Source: Chloroflexota bacterium
GTDB lineage: Bacteria > Chloroflexota > UBA11872
DNA: 64,000 nt
Assembly: GCA_022821645.1 (NCBI GenBank)
Contig: JAJEDE010000002.1
Coordinates: forward strand, 1 to 64,000
Direction: 5' to 3'
The notes below the pieces were generated by a model. It saw nothing but the letters and a program-made list of their open reading frames with translations, had not been told where the DNA came from and made no database searches. Positions 17,842-26,232 of the stretch are shown here, in pieces. Made by a program: the position numbers and the translations under genes. Positions within the stretch are counted from its first letter, which is position 1. The number at the start of each line of letters is the position of its first letter.

Positions 17842-19513
17842 TAGATCGAAGTTCAGATAGGCGAGTTCTTACCTCCGCTGCTAGCCGTTCTCCTCTGGCA
17901 AGAGACTGTTCCAGATCGGCAAGCAGCCGCGGGTACTTCTCCGTGAACGGTTCGTCGTCTTCTTCTTGCACCTCCATACCGACGTAACGACCGGGCGTGA
18001 GCACGAAGTTCTGCTTTTTGATGCTGTCTATTGTCTCTGCTTTACAGAAACCGGGGGTGTCGTTGTAGTCCCATGCGCCGTGCTCAGCTTGATCCCACCA
18101 CTCCGGCGGGGGTTCGCCGCGCCACTGACGGAAGACGTAGATAATCCGGCCGATATCGGAATCGTGATTGGGGTCACCCCACCCGTCAACCGACTGCGTT
18201 TCGCCGTCCTCATTGCCGGTAAGCACGCGCAGAGCGCGAGTCTGCATCGTGCCAAGCCGGCGGGCATCGATGAAGAGCGTCTCTCCAATGCGGTCGCGAT
18301 TGCTGGCCTTTAAGTTGCGGCCTGTCTTGTCACGGGTAAGAAACCAAAGGCAGGCGGGAATGCCAGTAGTGAGAAACAGTTGCGGTGGCAATGCGACGAT
18401 TGCGTCGACCAAGTCGGCCTCGACGATGCGCTGGCGAATTTCACCTTCACCACCAGATTCCGAGGAGAGCGACCCGTTGGCCATTACGAAGCCCGCGACT
18501 CCGCCGCCACGACCGTTGGGCGGTGAAAGATGGTGGATGAAATGCTGGATCCAGGCGTAGTTGGCATTGCCAACAGGTGGCGTACCGTAGCGCCAGCGCA
18601 CGTCGTCCTGGAGCAACTCTCCTGACCAGTCGGAGTCGTTGAAGAAGGGGTTCGCGAGGACGTAGTCGGCCTTGAGGTCCGGGTGGAGATTGCGCAGGAA
18701 GGAGTCGGCGGGCTGTGGGCCAAGGTTTGCCTCGATGCTGCGAATTGCGAGGTTCATGTGAGCGAGGCGCCAAGTTGTGGGATTCGACTCCTGACCGAAT
18801 ATCGAGATGCTGGTCTTATGCCCGCCGTGGGCTTCGACGAAATGTTCTGACTGCACGAACATGCCCGCCGAGCCGCAACACGGGTCGTACACGCGCCCTT
18901 CGTAGGGCTCTAGCATCTCCACGAGCAGGCGGACAATGCAACGCGGCGTGAAGAACTCACCGCCGCGCTTACCCTCGGCCTTGGCAAATTTTTCCAGGAA
19001 GTACTCGTACACGCGGCCGAGCATGTCGCGCGCCCGGGCGCGCTCGGCCTTGAAGCCCACGCCGGCGATCAGGTCGAGCAGCCCCTTCATCTTCTCGGGT
19101 GCGATGCCCCTGCGGGCATAATCGCGCGGGAGCTTTCCTTTCAGGTTTGGATTGACGCCCTCCACGGCGAGGATTGCATCGTCGATGAGGGTGGCGATGT
19201 GCGGGCGCGTCGCCTGGTTCTGGAGGCTGGACCAACGCGCCTCACGCGGAACCCAGAACACGCGTTCGGCGGTGTACTCGTCACGACTCTCGAGTAGGCG
19301 ATCACGCTGCTCGCCGATGATTCCTTCAGCTTCCAGTTCGACTGTGAGTTCGTCGCGTCGCGCTTCGAATGAGTCGGAGATGTATTTCAGGAAAAGAAGA
19401 CCCAGCACAACGTGCTTGTACTCGGCGGCGTCAACTTGCCCGCGCAGCTTGTCCGCGGCCCTCCAGAGCTTGTCCGCATACGCCAGATCAGCGTTGGCCG
19501 CCTCGCTTGCCAT
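17834..19513 (-). CDS. hsdM: Type I restriction enzyme methylase subunit (HsdM)
   Basis: 559 aa N6-adenine methyltransferase. It has an N-terminal helical HsdM_N domain (about 10-150), AdoMet motif I in DPCCGSAGMFVQS (about 210-222) and catalytic NPFF (about 288-291). It modifies the HsdS-defined site to protect host DNA. First gene of the four-gene operon; start ATG 19513. The upstream region is repeat-rich with no obvious promoter. Confidence 0.95.
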   Translation of the reverse strand: MASEAANADLAYADKLWRAADKLRGQVDAAEYKHVVLGLLFLKYISDSFEARRDELTVELEAEGIIGEQRDRLLESRDEYTAERVFWVPREARWSSLQNQATRPHIATLIDDAILAVEGVNPNLKGKLPRDYARRGIAPEKMKGLLDLIAGVGFKAERARARDMLGRVYEYFLEKFAKAEGKRGGEFFTPRCIVRLLVEMLEPYEGRVYDPCCGSAGMFVQSEHFVEAHGGHKTSISIFGQESNPTTWRLAHMNLAIRSIEANLGPQPADSFLRNLHPDLKADYVLANPFFNDSDWSGELLQDDVRWRYGTPPVGNANYAWIQHFIHHLSPPNGRGGGVAGFVMANGSLSSESGGEGEIRQRIVEADLVDAIVALPPQLFLTTGIPACLWFLTRDKTGRNLKASNRDRIGETLFIDARRLGTMQTRALRVLTGNEDGETQSVDGWGDPNHDSDIGRIIYVFRQWRGEPPPEWWDQAEHGAWDYNDTPGFCKAETIDSIKKQNFVLTPGRYVGMEVQEEDDEPFTEKYPRLLADLEQSLARGERLAAEVRTRLSELRSNE

Positions 19514-20198
19514 ACCCGCCCCAGTTTCCTGTGTATGGTGCGGGATTCTGGCACGAATGGGCGAAAACGTGGAAGTGGTGTGTGCTGTGCCTGGGCAAAT
19601 CGGTGGTAGCGGAGTGGTTCGACACGGGCCTCCGAGGGACTCCAGACCGGCTCACCATGAACGGGGGAGCGGAGGGTTGGGAGCACTTGGTCTGGCTGGG
19701 TTGCCAGGGATTCGGAGGCATCAAGCGCGTGGGGTGCTGGAAGCCAGGGGTGGCTTGGATGCGCTGGATTTGCCTGGTTGCTGCTGGATCCCGGCCGCGG
19801 ACGCCGGGATGGCGGAGGGGACGAAGACGGGCGGGTCACAGACCGCGCCCCTACGCAAGAAATGAGGATTCAGAGGCGGAGGGGAAAAGAGAAGTCGAGA
19901 TCCCCATTCGGCAGGCTCAGGGCAGGCTCTCGGAGTACCGTCAGGATGACAAGGGGGAGCGGGGGTGTGGTTCCCTTCGACAGGCTCAGGGCAGGCTCTA
20001 CGGGGGACTTTGGACCGGCTCACCATGAACGGGTAGGGGGAGGTTGGGAGGTTTTGGTCAGGCTGGGTTGCCAGGGGTGGCGTGGGTGCGCTGAGCTAGT
20101 TGGTTGCTGCTGGGTCCCGGCCGAGGACGCCGGGATGTGGTTCGACACGGTCTTGCGCGGACTCCAGACCGGCTCACCATGAACGGGTAGGGGCGGCG
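19514..20198. repeat. Dense mosaic repeats between hsdM and a GNAT fragment
   Basis: In order: A (19611-19664), G (about 19672-19712), B (about 19776-19815), a C hairpin (GGGCGGGTC.../GACCGCGCCC, about 19828-19855), E (about 19911-19933), E (19976-19998), A tail (20010-20036), G (about 20038-20085), B (20100-20136) and A (20138-20186). No gene seen. Confidence 0.6.
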
Positions 20199-20405
20199 AT
20201 GTCTAGCGAGAGGCTTCGTGGCCATGACGTGACGCTGCGGGCGGGGGCGGTGACTCTGCGGCCGTTGACGGAGGGGGATTGGGGGTTGGTGGTGGGGTTG
20301 TGGAATGACCCGGAGGTTGCGTTTTACGCGGATGAGGAGCCGAGGACGTATACGACCGAGCAGGTGCAGGGGATTGATGGAGGAAGGGGAGAGGGGAGAG
20401 GGTAG
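20199..20405 (+). pseudogene. 5' fragment of a GNAT acetyltransferase (truncated duplicate)
   Basis: 68 codons. The first ~45 (MSSERLRGHDVTLRAG..., LRPLTEGDWGLVVGLWNDPEV) closely match the start of the intact GNAT at 20563. Homology stops after about residue 57, where the frame enters a GA-rich tract and terminates. It is a truncated tandem duplicate, probably broken by expansion of or recombination with the GA-rich repeat. Confidence 0.65.
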
Positions 20406-20562
20406 AGGAGTGAGAGAGGACGAAGAGGGATGGGAGTGGTCCACGAAGGACACGAAGAGGCACTAAGGGCGTGACGGCCGGCGAGGGTGGTTGCTTCGGC
20501 CGGGGGTGTGGTTCCCTTCGGCAGGCTCAGGGCAGGCTCACCACGAACGGATGAGGGCGGTA

Positions 20563-21105
20563 ATGGCGAGCGAGAGGGTTCGTAGGCACGAGGTGACGCT
20601 GCGGGCGGGGGCGGTGGGGTTGCGGCCGCTTACCGAAGACGATTGGGGGTTGGTTCTTGGGTTGTGGAATGACCCGGAGGTTGCCTCCTATTCCGACTCG
20701 AACGAGGGAGAGTACAGCCTGGGGCAGGTTCAGAAGATCATGCGCAGCATCTCTCGCAGCGCTTACTGTTTCGTTATCGAGTTTGAGGGAAGGCCGGTGG
20801 GGGAGTGCTGGCTGCAGGAAATGAACGTGGCGCGGGTTCTGCGGCGGTATCCGGGGCTGGATTGCCGGCGGATTGATATCGAGATTCAGAAGGATTTCTG
20901 GGACCGGGGGATCGGGTCGACGGCGATTGGGTTGCTGGTGACGTTTGGGTTTGAATCGGAAGGGGCGGATGGGATTTTTGCGGTGGATGTGGGGGAGGAG
21001 AACGGGCGGAGTTTGCGGGCGTTTGGGAAGAAGGGGTTTGTTCAAGAAGGGGAGAGGGAGGGGAGGTTGGACTTGGTGGTTTGGGCTGAGGAAGGAGAGA
21101 GCTGA
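20563..21105 (+). CDS. GNAT N-acetyltransferase (RimJ/RimL- or AAC(6')-like)
   Basis: 180 aa from ATG 20563. The N-terminus VGLRPLTEDDWGLVLGLWNDPEV is typical of the Acetyltransf_3 subfamily, and the acetyl-CoA segment is near DRGIGSTAIGLLVTFGF (about 125-145), a Q/RxxGxG/A-type motif reading D-R-G-I-G-S. Acceptor unknown: a protein N-terminus, polyamine or aminoglycoside are all possible. It lies between repeat blocks, immediately after its own truncated copy at 20199. Confidence 0.8.
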   Translation: MASERVRRHEVTLRAGAVGLRPLTEDDWGLVLGLWNDPEVASYSDSNEGEYSLGQVQKIMRSISRSAYCFVIEFEGRPVGECWLQEMNVARVLRRYPGLDCRRIDIEIQKDFWDRGIGSTAIGLLVTFGFESEGADGIFAVDVGEENGRSLRAFGKKGFVQEGEREGRLDLVVWAEEGES

Positions 21106-21837
21106 GAGAAGTGAGAAGTGAGAAAAGAAGGGATGGGAGTGGTCCACGAAGGGCACGAAGAGGCACGAAGGGCGTGACGGCTGGTGAGGGTGGCTGCTTC
21201 AACCGGGGGTGTGGTTCGACACGGGCCGCCGGGGACTCTGGCCCGGCTCACCACGAACGGGGGTGAGGAAGGAGTGAGGTGAGGGGAGAGAGCGTTGAGA
21301 GAAGAGGCGGAGGGGGAGGGGAAAGAGCAGCGTCATGAGAGGGCGGGGTGGCTAGCTCAGGGCTTGGTCGGGGCTTCGGGCTTTCGACCCTCACCCTAGC
21401 CCTCTCCCTGCCAGGGAGAGGGAATACGACGGGTGTCTGACCAAATGGTTGCCCCTGGCTCCGCGCGCGTCATGGGCGGGGTGGGTGCGCGGAAGAGGCC
21501 GGTTGGAAACCGGCCGGTACGCAAGACAAGGACGCGGACGGTGGGGCGAGGGTGGTTGCTGCATCCGGGGGTGTGGTTCCCTTCGACAGGCTCAGGGCAG
21601 GCTCTACGGGGGAATCCAGACCGGCTCACCATGAACGGGGAGGCGAGATCTCGACCGGGGGACCCCTCACCGATTTCGGCCGAAGACGCCCGAATCCTTC
21701 GACAAGCTCAGGACAGGTTCTGCCTCTCCCCCAGGCGAGGGTAACGAGCGGGGATGGAGGGGAGAAGAAAAGAGAAGACGGGCGGGTCAGAGACGCCGGC
21801 CCTACGCACGAGGGGCCGGTTGACGTGGAGATGGTGG
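21106..21837. repeat. Repeat-filled gap
   Basis: GA-rich tracts (21106-21135, 21270-21335), A (21210-21262), D (about 21388-21422), a C hairpin with stem GCCGGTT/AACCGGC (about 21500-21520), E (21579-21603), A tail (about 21610-21640), E variant GACAAGCTCAGGACAGG (about 21699-21716) and a degenerate C (21778-21812). No gene. Confidence 0.55.
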
Positions 21838-22179
21838 ATGACCACGGATGAGGAGCCGACGGTGCGTGTGAGTAACGGGATGCGGCCCGTGCATCCGGGT
21901 GAGGTGTTGGGCGAGGAACTGGAAGCGCCTGGTATGTCGGCCAGTGCCCTGGCGCGCGAGCTGGCGGTTCCCACCAATCGCACTACGTTGATTCTGAACG
22001 GGCAGCGGGGTATCAGCGCCGACACGGCGCTGCGCCTTTCGCGCTATTTCGGCACTTCCCCGCAGTTGTGGCTGAATCTTCAGAAGACGTATGCGTTGCG
22101 CGTGGCGCAAACCGCATCCGGGCGGGAGATTGCTGAACGGGTACGGCCGCGAGTGATGGCGCAGCGCGCCCAGATGTGA
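21838..22179 (+). CDS. higA: Orphan HigA-type antitoxin (XRE family)
   Basis: 113 aa from ATG 21838; an internal ATG at 21880 begins the conserved MRPVHPGEVLGEELE. The helix-turn-helix lies in MSASALARELAVPTNRTTLILNG, followed by the HigA signature TALRLSRYFGTSPQLWLNLQ. HigA normally represses its promoter and neutralises the HigB mRNA interferase encoded just upstream. Here upstream DNA is only repeats and no higB is seen, so it is a solitary antitoxin or a repurposed regulator. Confidence 0.85.
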   Translation: MTTDEEPTVRVSNGMRPVHPGEVLGEELEAPGMSASALARELAVPTNRTTLILNGQRGISADTALRLSRYFGTSPQLWLNLQKTYALRVAQTASGREIAERVRPRVMAQRAQM

Positions 22180-22317
22180 GCGGATGGCGCCGGATGCGGA
22201 AGGGGAGCGCGGAGCGTCGTGAGAAAGCGGTGGAGAAGGGAAGGGTAGCGGGAGGAAGCGTGGCGTAGGGGTGGCGGTGGTGTCGTGCCCGCGCTCCTCC
22301 AACTGCCGATTGCGCAG

Positions 22318-23862
22318 TTAGCCCGGCGGCGTCGTGAACCCGACGGCTTGTGACCACTCGGCTGTGGAGCAGTCCTCCTGGTTGGTGCAGGCGCGAATCA
22401 TGACCACGTGCCGCGTGTCCGCCGCAAGCCCGGTGAACGTGTGCTGCCAGGCATTCGGGTCGGTGATCTCGAACGTGATGGTCTTGGACGGATCAGAAGT
22501 CGGCCTGTACCAGTACCGCACCTGGTAGCCGGTTATCGCCAGGTCGCCCGTGGGGGGCGATGCCCACCAGGTCGCCCAGGTCACGGTGGTGGGGCTGCTT
22601 GCGTGGCCCAACAGGCGCGGCGGGAACGGCCGCGGCATCGACCGCACCTGCGCCGCCCGTGCGACGGCATCGCGCACCGACTGCATGGCCTCCTCGGCCG
22701 ACTCCGCAGATTCCCTCCGGACGTAGCCGGGGATTGGCAACACCGTCACCTGCTGGCTGACGCTGGCCGCAGCGCTGTTGGCCCCGGCCGGGCGCACCGC
22801 AATCGTGACCGTGGCGGAGCCCGGCGCGCAGCCGCGCATGAAGAACCACAGGCTGCGAGTCGTCGATCCCGTGATCGTGGTCCATTCCGATGCCCCCAGG
22901 CAATCACCGATCCCCACGATGGACGGGTTGCCGCTGGACAGCAGGACCTCGTAGGTTCGCTCAGCATCAAGGTTGGACAGGTCGATCGTGCCCCGGTCCA
23001 CGATCGAAACTGTGATGCGATCCACGAGGTCGCTGAGGCGGATATCGGGCACGGTCGCCGGAGCCTGGCTCTTGGCGACCTGATCAATCTGGGGAGTTTG
23101 TGAACCAGGCGGCGCCTCAGGCGCCAGGGGACAGGCCGCATTTCGCCGCGGGCAGTTCCAGCGCCCGTATTGCACGCCTGAATCTGTTCCGCGGAGGAAG
23201 CTGTCGATTGCGCCACGGCCTATGACGTCGGAGGCCACAGCATTGGCAAGGTCCGCATCGCCGCTTCGAGCGAAGGCCGCATTCCGAACGCGTTGATAGT
23301 CCGGATGCTCCGTTGGCGGAATCGACTGCGGAGTCGGAGTAGCCTCGGGCACAGGTTCCGGCGTTGGTTCCGGGACATCGGCCGGGATCGCCCAGGCGAA
23401 CGTGGCGCTCACATTGGCGCGATGATCAGACCGACAGGCGCGCTCGGCCTCAGCATCATCAGTGAAGGCTCGCTGGTAAATGCCGACGTTGCCTGAGTCG
23501 CCGCGGGCGGCTTCAGCCAGATCGTTGAGCGCGACGCAGCTGGTTGGCCACGTCCCGACGACCGCTTCGCCCGCGCCTCCCAGGGCCCAGGCGAAGGTTC
23601 GGCGCACATCGTCGCGATGATCGTTCTGACACTGAGCTTCAGCCTGATCACCGAACGCTCGCTGATAGATGCCGACGTTCTGTTGGGCGCCTACCGCCGC
23701 CTCTACAAGGTCGTTGAGTTCAACGCAGGTTGTGGGCCACTGGGCCTGGGCGATCGATACGCCAAGGGTGACGAGAGCGATCGTGGCCATAAGCAGCGAC
23801 GCCGCGCGTCGGACTCCCGCACATTTTCGTGACGACTTCGTTTCGCCGATCGCCGGCTCCAC
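22318..23862 (-). CDS. Secreted protein with two WPT-C repeats and a C-terminal fibronectin III domain
   Basis: 514 aa. Signal peptide: basic start, hydrophobic core about 20-38, AQA cleavage near 40. Two ~52-residue repeats follow (about 42-93 and 103-154), each WPT-x-C...LNDL-x-EAA...NVGIYQRAF...DHR...TFAWA, with paired cysteines. Then comes a Pro/Thr linker (about 155-180), a middle region with conserved Cys, and a C-terminal FN3 domain (about 415-512; ITGYQVRYWY...THTFTGLAADTRHVV-like). Probably an extracellular or wall-associated binding protein. Family of the repeats not recognised; the duplicated Cys-containing unit suggests a small ligand-binding module. Confidence 0.75.
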   Translation of the reverse strand: MEPAIGETKSSRKCAGVRRAASLLMATIALVTLGVSIAQAQWPTTCVELNDLVEAAVGAQQNVGIYQRAFGDQAEAQCQNDHRDDVRRTFAWALGGAGEAVVGTWPTSCVALNDLAEAARGDSGNVGIYQRAFTDDAEAERACRSDHRANVSATFAWAIPADVPEPTPEPVPEATPTPQSIPPTEHPDYQRVRNAAFARSGDADLANAVASDVIGRGAIDSFLRGTDSGVQYGRWNCPRRNAACPLAPEAPPGSQTPQIDQVAKSQAPATVPDIRLSDLVDRITVSIVDRGTIDLSNLDAERTYEVLLSSGNPSIVGIGDCLGASEWTTITGSTTRSLWFFMRGCAPGSATVTIAVRPAGANSAAASVSQQVTVLPIPGYVRRESAESAEEAMQSVRDAVARAAQVRSMPRPFPPRLLGHASSPTTVTWATWWASPPTGDLAITGYQVRYWYRPTSDPSKTITFEITDPNAWQHTFTGLAADTRHVVMIRACTNQEDCSTAEWSQAVGFTTPPG

Positions 23863-24304
23863 TGGACCGCGCTCCAGTGCCCCTCGGCACGCCCGCCCGG
23901 GATACGCAGTTGCTCAGCATCGAGTAGATATGAAGAAGCCTACACAACTGAATAGGGCCAAAGGGATGCTGTCGGAAGCTGCGCTGTGCGTATCGCGACT
24001 GGAACGATGTGACGACGATGGTGCGAATCCACGAGCGGCGCTGACGAGGCCGGGTCTTTGGGATGAATCGGATTGGTGCCTGGATCACCAGGCCTCGAAG
24101 GCTGACGCTGCGAACCTCAAGACGTGGATGGTGGGGCTGTGGCTTGTGGTTGTTATGAATGTGGGTGGGACGGTTGGGCGATGGTGGCGACGGTTCTGAC
24201 CGGGTTGGTCGCGGCTCGGAGCGACGCGGACGATCACGCGATCACGCACGGTGGATTGGCCTGTTTAGGGCTATGATGAGCCAAATGGGTCGGAAAGGGT
24301 TGGT
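23863..24304. other. Gap with one doubtful small ORF
   Basis: No strong gene. A frame from ATG 23930 encodes ~89 aa ending in a hydrophobic segment (WMVGLWLVVVMNVGGTVG) at 24199, but it lacks a clear ribosome site and shows no recognisable homology. The last 60 bp include a direct GATCACGCGATCACGC tract just before the Phd-type gene. Confidence 0.3.
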
Positions 24305-24637
24305 ATGCGCGGGCGTGAGGCGGTGACGGAGCGGGTGGCGGCGTCGCAGGCGAAGCGGGATTGGAGCAAGGTGATTAATCGGGCGTTCAGCGGCGAGGTC
24401 CGGTTTGTGGTGGAGAAGCATGGGACGCCGGTGGCGGGGATCGTGTCGGCGGACGACATCGAACGGCTGGCCCAACTGGATGCGGAGCGAGAGCGAGACT
24501 TCGAGATTCTGGAGCGGTTCGGTCGAGCGTTTCGTGACCAGACGGCCGAGCAGATCGAGGAAGCGGTAGCTCAAGCGGTCGCCGAAGTGCGAGCCGAGAA
24601 CAGACGCGGGGCGGTGCGTCATCCTGTGCCTGAGTGA
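24305..24637 (+). CDS. Phd/YefM-family antitoxin
   Basis: 110 aa. The N-terminal ~60 residues (VAASQAKRDWSKVINRAFSGEVRFVVEKHGTPVAGIVSADD) are the Phd/YefM DNA-binding fold; the acidic, helical C-terminus (about 65-105) would wrap the toxin. It binds its own operator and inhibits the PIN toxin encoded next, with a 4-bp GTGA overlap. A degraded copy is found at 26040-26205. Confidence 0.88.
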   Translation: MRGREAVTERVAASQAKRDWSKVINRAFSGEVRFVVEKHGTPVAGIVSADDIERLAQLDAERERDFEILERFGRAFRDQTAEQIEEAVAQAVAEVRAENRRGAVRHPVPE

Positions 24638-25071
24638 TTCGGGTCGTCGCGGACACGAATGTCCTGGCGTCGGGCCTGGCCGCCTACGACGATGACGAGA
24701 GTCCGTCGGCGCAAATCCTCGACGCGTGGAGATACGGCCCTCTTGAGCTTGTGGCCTCAGCACCGATCGTGGCCGAACTGCGCCGGACGCTTGCCAAACC
24801 GTACTTCGCTCAGCGATTCACCACCGAGGAGATCGAACGAGCCCTTTACCTCGTGCGGCATCGGTCGAGCTTCATGGAAGCACTGGCCGACGTGAGGGGA
24901 GTCGCCACGACGCCAGAAGACGATCTGATCCTGGCGACGGCGGTCGCCGGCGAGGCGCTCTTTCTGGTTACCGGCGACCGGCAGCTTCGTAACCTAGGTG
25001 AGTATCAAGGCGTCAGGATTGCGGGACCGCGTGAGTTCATGGACTGGCTGGCAGCGAAGGAGGGAGTCTGA
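24634..25071 (+). CDS. PIN-domain toxin (VapC-like ribonuclease)
   Basis: 145 aa, GTG start overlapping the antitoxin stop. The four acidic metal-binding positions of PIN nucleases are present: Asp7 (VADTNVLASG), Glu near 47 (IVAELRRTL), Asp near 95 (TPEDDLIL) and Asp near 112 (VTGDRQL). It belongs to the 'PIN family putative toxin component' group; expected to cleave RNA when freed. Looks intact. Confidence 0.88.
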   Translation: MIRVVADTNVLASGLAAYDDDESPSAQILDAWRYGPLELVASAPIVAELRRTLAKPYFAQRFTTEEIERALYLVRHRSSFMEALADVRGVATTPEDDLILATAVAGEALFLVTGDRQLRNLGEYQGVRIAGPREFMDWLAAKEGV

Positions 25072-25148
25072 GGTAATGCCGCGTGGCTTCCACGCACGTA
25101 TGCGGTTGGCGCCTGGTCAGGCGACGCGGGCATGACCACCCGACGTCG

Positions 25149-25625
25149 CTAGCGCAACACGACTGGCTCGGGCTGGGAGAGGTCGAATTCGAGGCGCATG
25201 TGGCCGAACACGTCGCGACCCAGTAATGAGATCGGTTCGCGACCCCGGCGCTCACTCGAGCGCTCGGCTAAATCCTGGACTTCTGAATAGAACGGAACCA
25301 GGACTTGGGACTCCAGATAGACATAGCTTCGGACAGAGACGTCCCAGAACCACAGCCGCATGGGAACTTCCCAATAAGCCTGGGCACCGCCTAGGCCCTC
25401 AAGGGTGACGGATGTTCGGCAGACGGCCTCCCAATCACCACCAATCAGGTGGCGAGCCTTCCGAAGCGATAGGACGGTGCGGTCCGCCCCAGTGTCGACC
25501 ATGAAGGAGACCGTCACGTGATGGCGTCTGTCGGCTCCCGGGTAGCGCGCGTAGACCCAGGTGGGGACGTACGGCGCGGGACTTGCCCCCGGGCTCGGAG
25601 GCCTTGCCGTGCCCAGGATTGCCAC
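25149..25625 (-). CDS. Retropepsin-like aspartic protease
   Basis: 158 aa, GTG start 25625. Catalytic motif FMVDTGADRTVLS (about 41-53) with the DTGA triad, and the downstream SLLGRDVFGHMRLEFD flap/dimer segment typical of single-domain bacterial retropepsins. It would work as a homodimer; substrate unknown. The upstream gene (DUF5678-like) ends 6 bp before this start, and the two form one transcription unit. This pairing recurs in bacteria, so the small protein may be the regulator or substrate-guide of the protease (inference). Confidence 0.85.
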   Translation of the reverse strand: MAILGTARPPSPGASPAPYVPTWVYARYPGADRRHHVTVSFMVDTGADRTVLSLRKARHLIGGDWEAVCRTSVTLEGLGGAQAYWEVPMRLWFWDVSVRSYVYLESQVLVPFYSEVQDLAERSSERRGREPISLLGRDVFGHMRLEFDLSQPEPVVLR

Positions 25626-25631
25626 GGTCGG

Positions 25632-25892
25632 CTAATCCTGGCGGTAGAGCACTTCGATGGAGGCCGATCCAGGGGCAATGTCGCGCTCCCTGAGGTCTTT
25701 AAGGAGCAGGGTGAGTCGGTGTGACGAGCCAATAACCTTGCGGTGACGGACCGCGACTAACTTGATGCCGTACTCCTCCACGAGCGCGGCCATGTTGTCC
25801 TCGATCCAGCGAACGTCGTCTAGCTCGCGTTGCATCTCGGCAAGCATGACTTCGGGGTCATTTGGAGGCACGCCGACCTGGAGCGTGACCAT
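25632..25892 (-). CDS. DUF5678-like small protein paired with the protease
   Basis: 86 aa. The core WIEDNMAALVEEYGIKLVAVRHRKVIGSSH...LLLKDL matches the DUF5678 pattern (W-x2-N...L-x3-Y-x-x-K-x-VAV...KVI). No catalytic residues or membrane segments. Function unknown. It is translated just ahead of the retropepsin-like gene. Confidence 0.75.
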   Translation of the reverse strand: MVTLQVGVPPNDPEVMLAEMQRELDDVRWIEDNMAALVEEYGIKLVAVRHRKVIGSSHRLTLLLKDLRERDIAPGSASIEVLYRQD

Positions 25893-26039
25893 CGCAAGGG
25901 CTCTTCGTTGGGTGGGTTCCTCAGTCTATCCGAAGTGGTCGATCATGCGATGGACGGTGCGGTGGGGGCGCGGGGGGACGGCGGTCGACTCCGTTTCGGA
26001 TTACGTGGTGAGGCGGCGGTCGACGCCCGAAATGGTGGC

Positions 26040-26205
26040 CCGGAGGGATTGAGCGGGCGTCGAGCGGCGAGGTTTGGGCTGTGGTGGAGAAGCAGAAGCA
26101 TGGGATCCTGAGGGCGCGGAATGGTTTGGCGGAGGATGTTGGGCGGCTGGCTGAATTGGATTTGAGACGGGAATGGGCACTTGAGACTCTTCAACTGACT
26201 GCCGA
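26040..26205 (+). pseudogene. Degenerate Phd/YefM antitoxin fragment
   Basis: DNA here (GCGGCGAGGTTTGGGCTGTG, GTGGAGAAGCAGAAGCATGG, CGGCTGGCTGAATTGGAT) tracks the central part of the intact antitoxin gene at about 24393-24495, with substitutions, a small insertion and frame disruption. It has no intact start and is followed by no PIN gene, so it is a module relic. The rest of 25893-26232 holds no gene. Confidence 0.45.
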
Positions 26206-26232
26206 GCCGCTAGCCGCAGCATTGCGCGACGG

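Noticed and set aside
19152-20182. Forward ORFs of 130-240 aa between hsdM and the GNAT
   Set aside because: They translate the antisense of hsdM and then the A, B, C and E repeats; no conserved protein.
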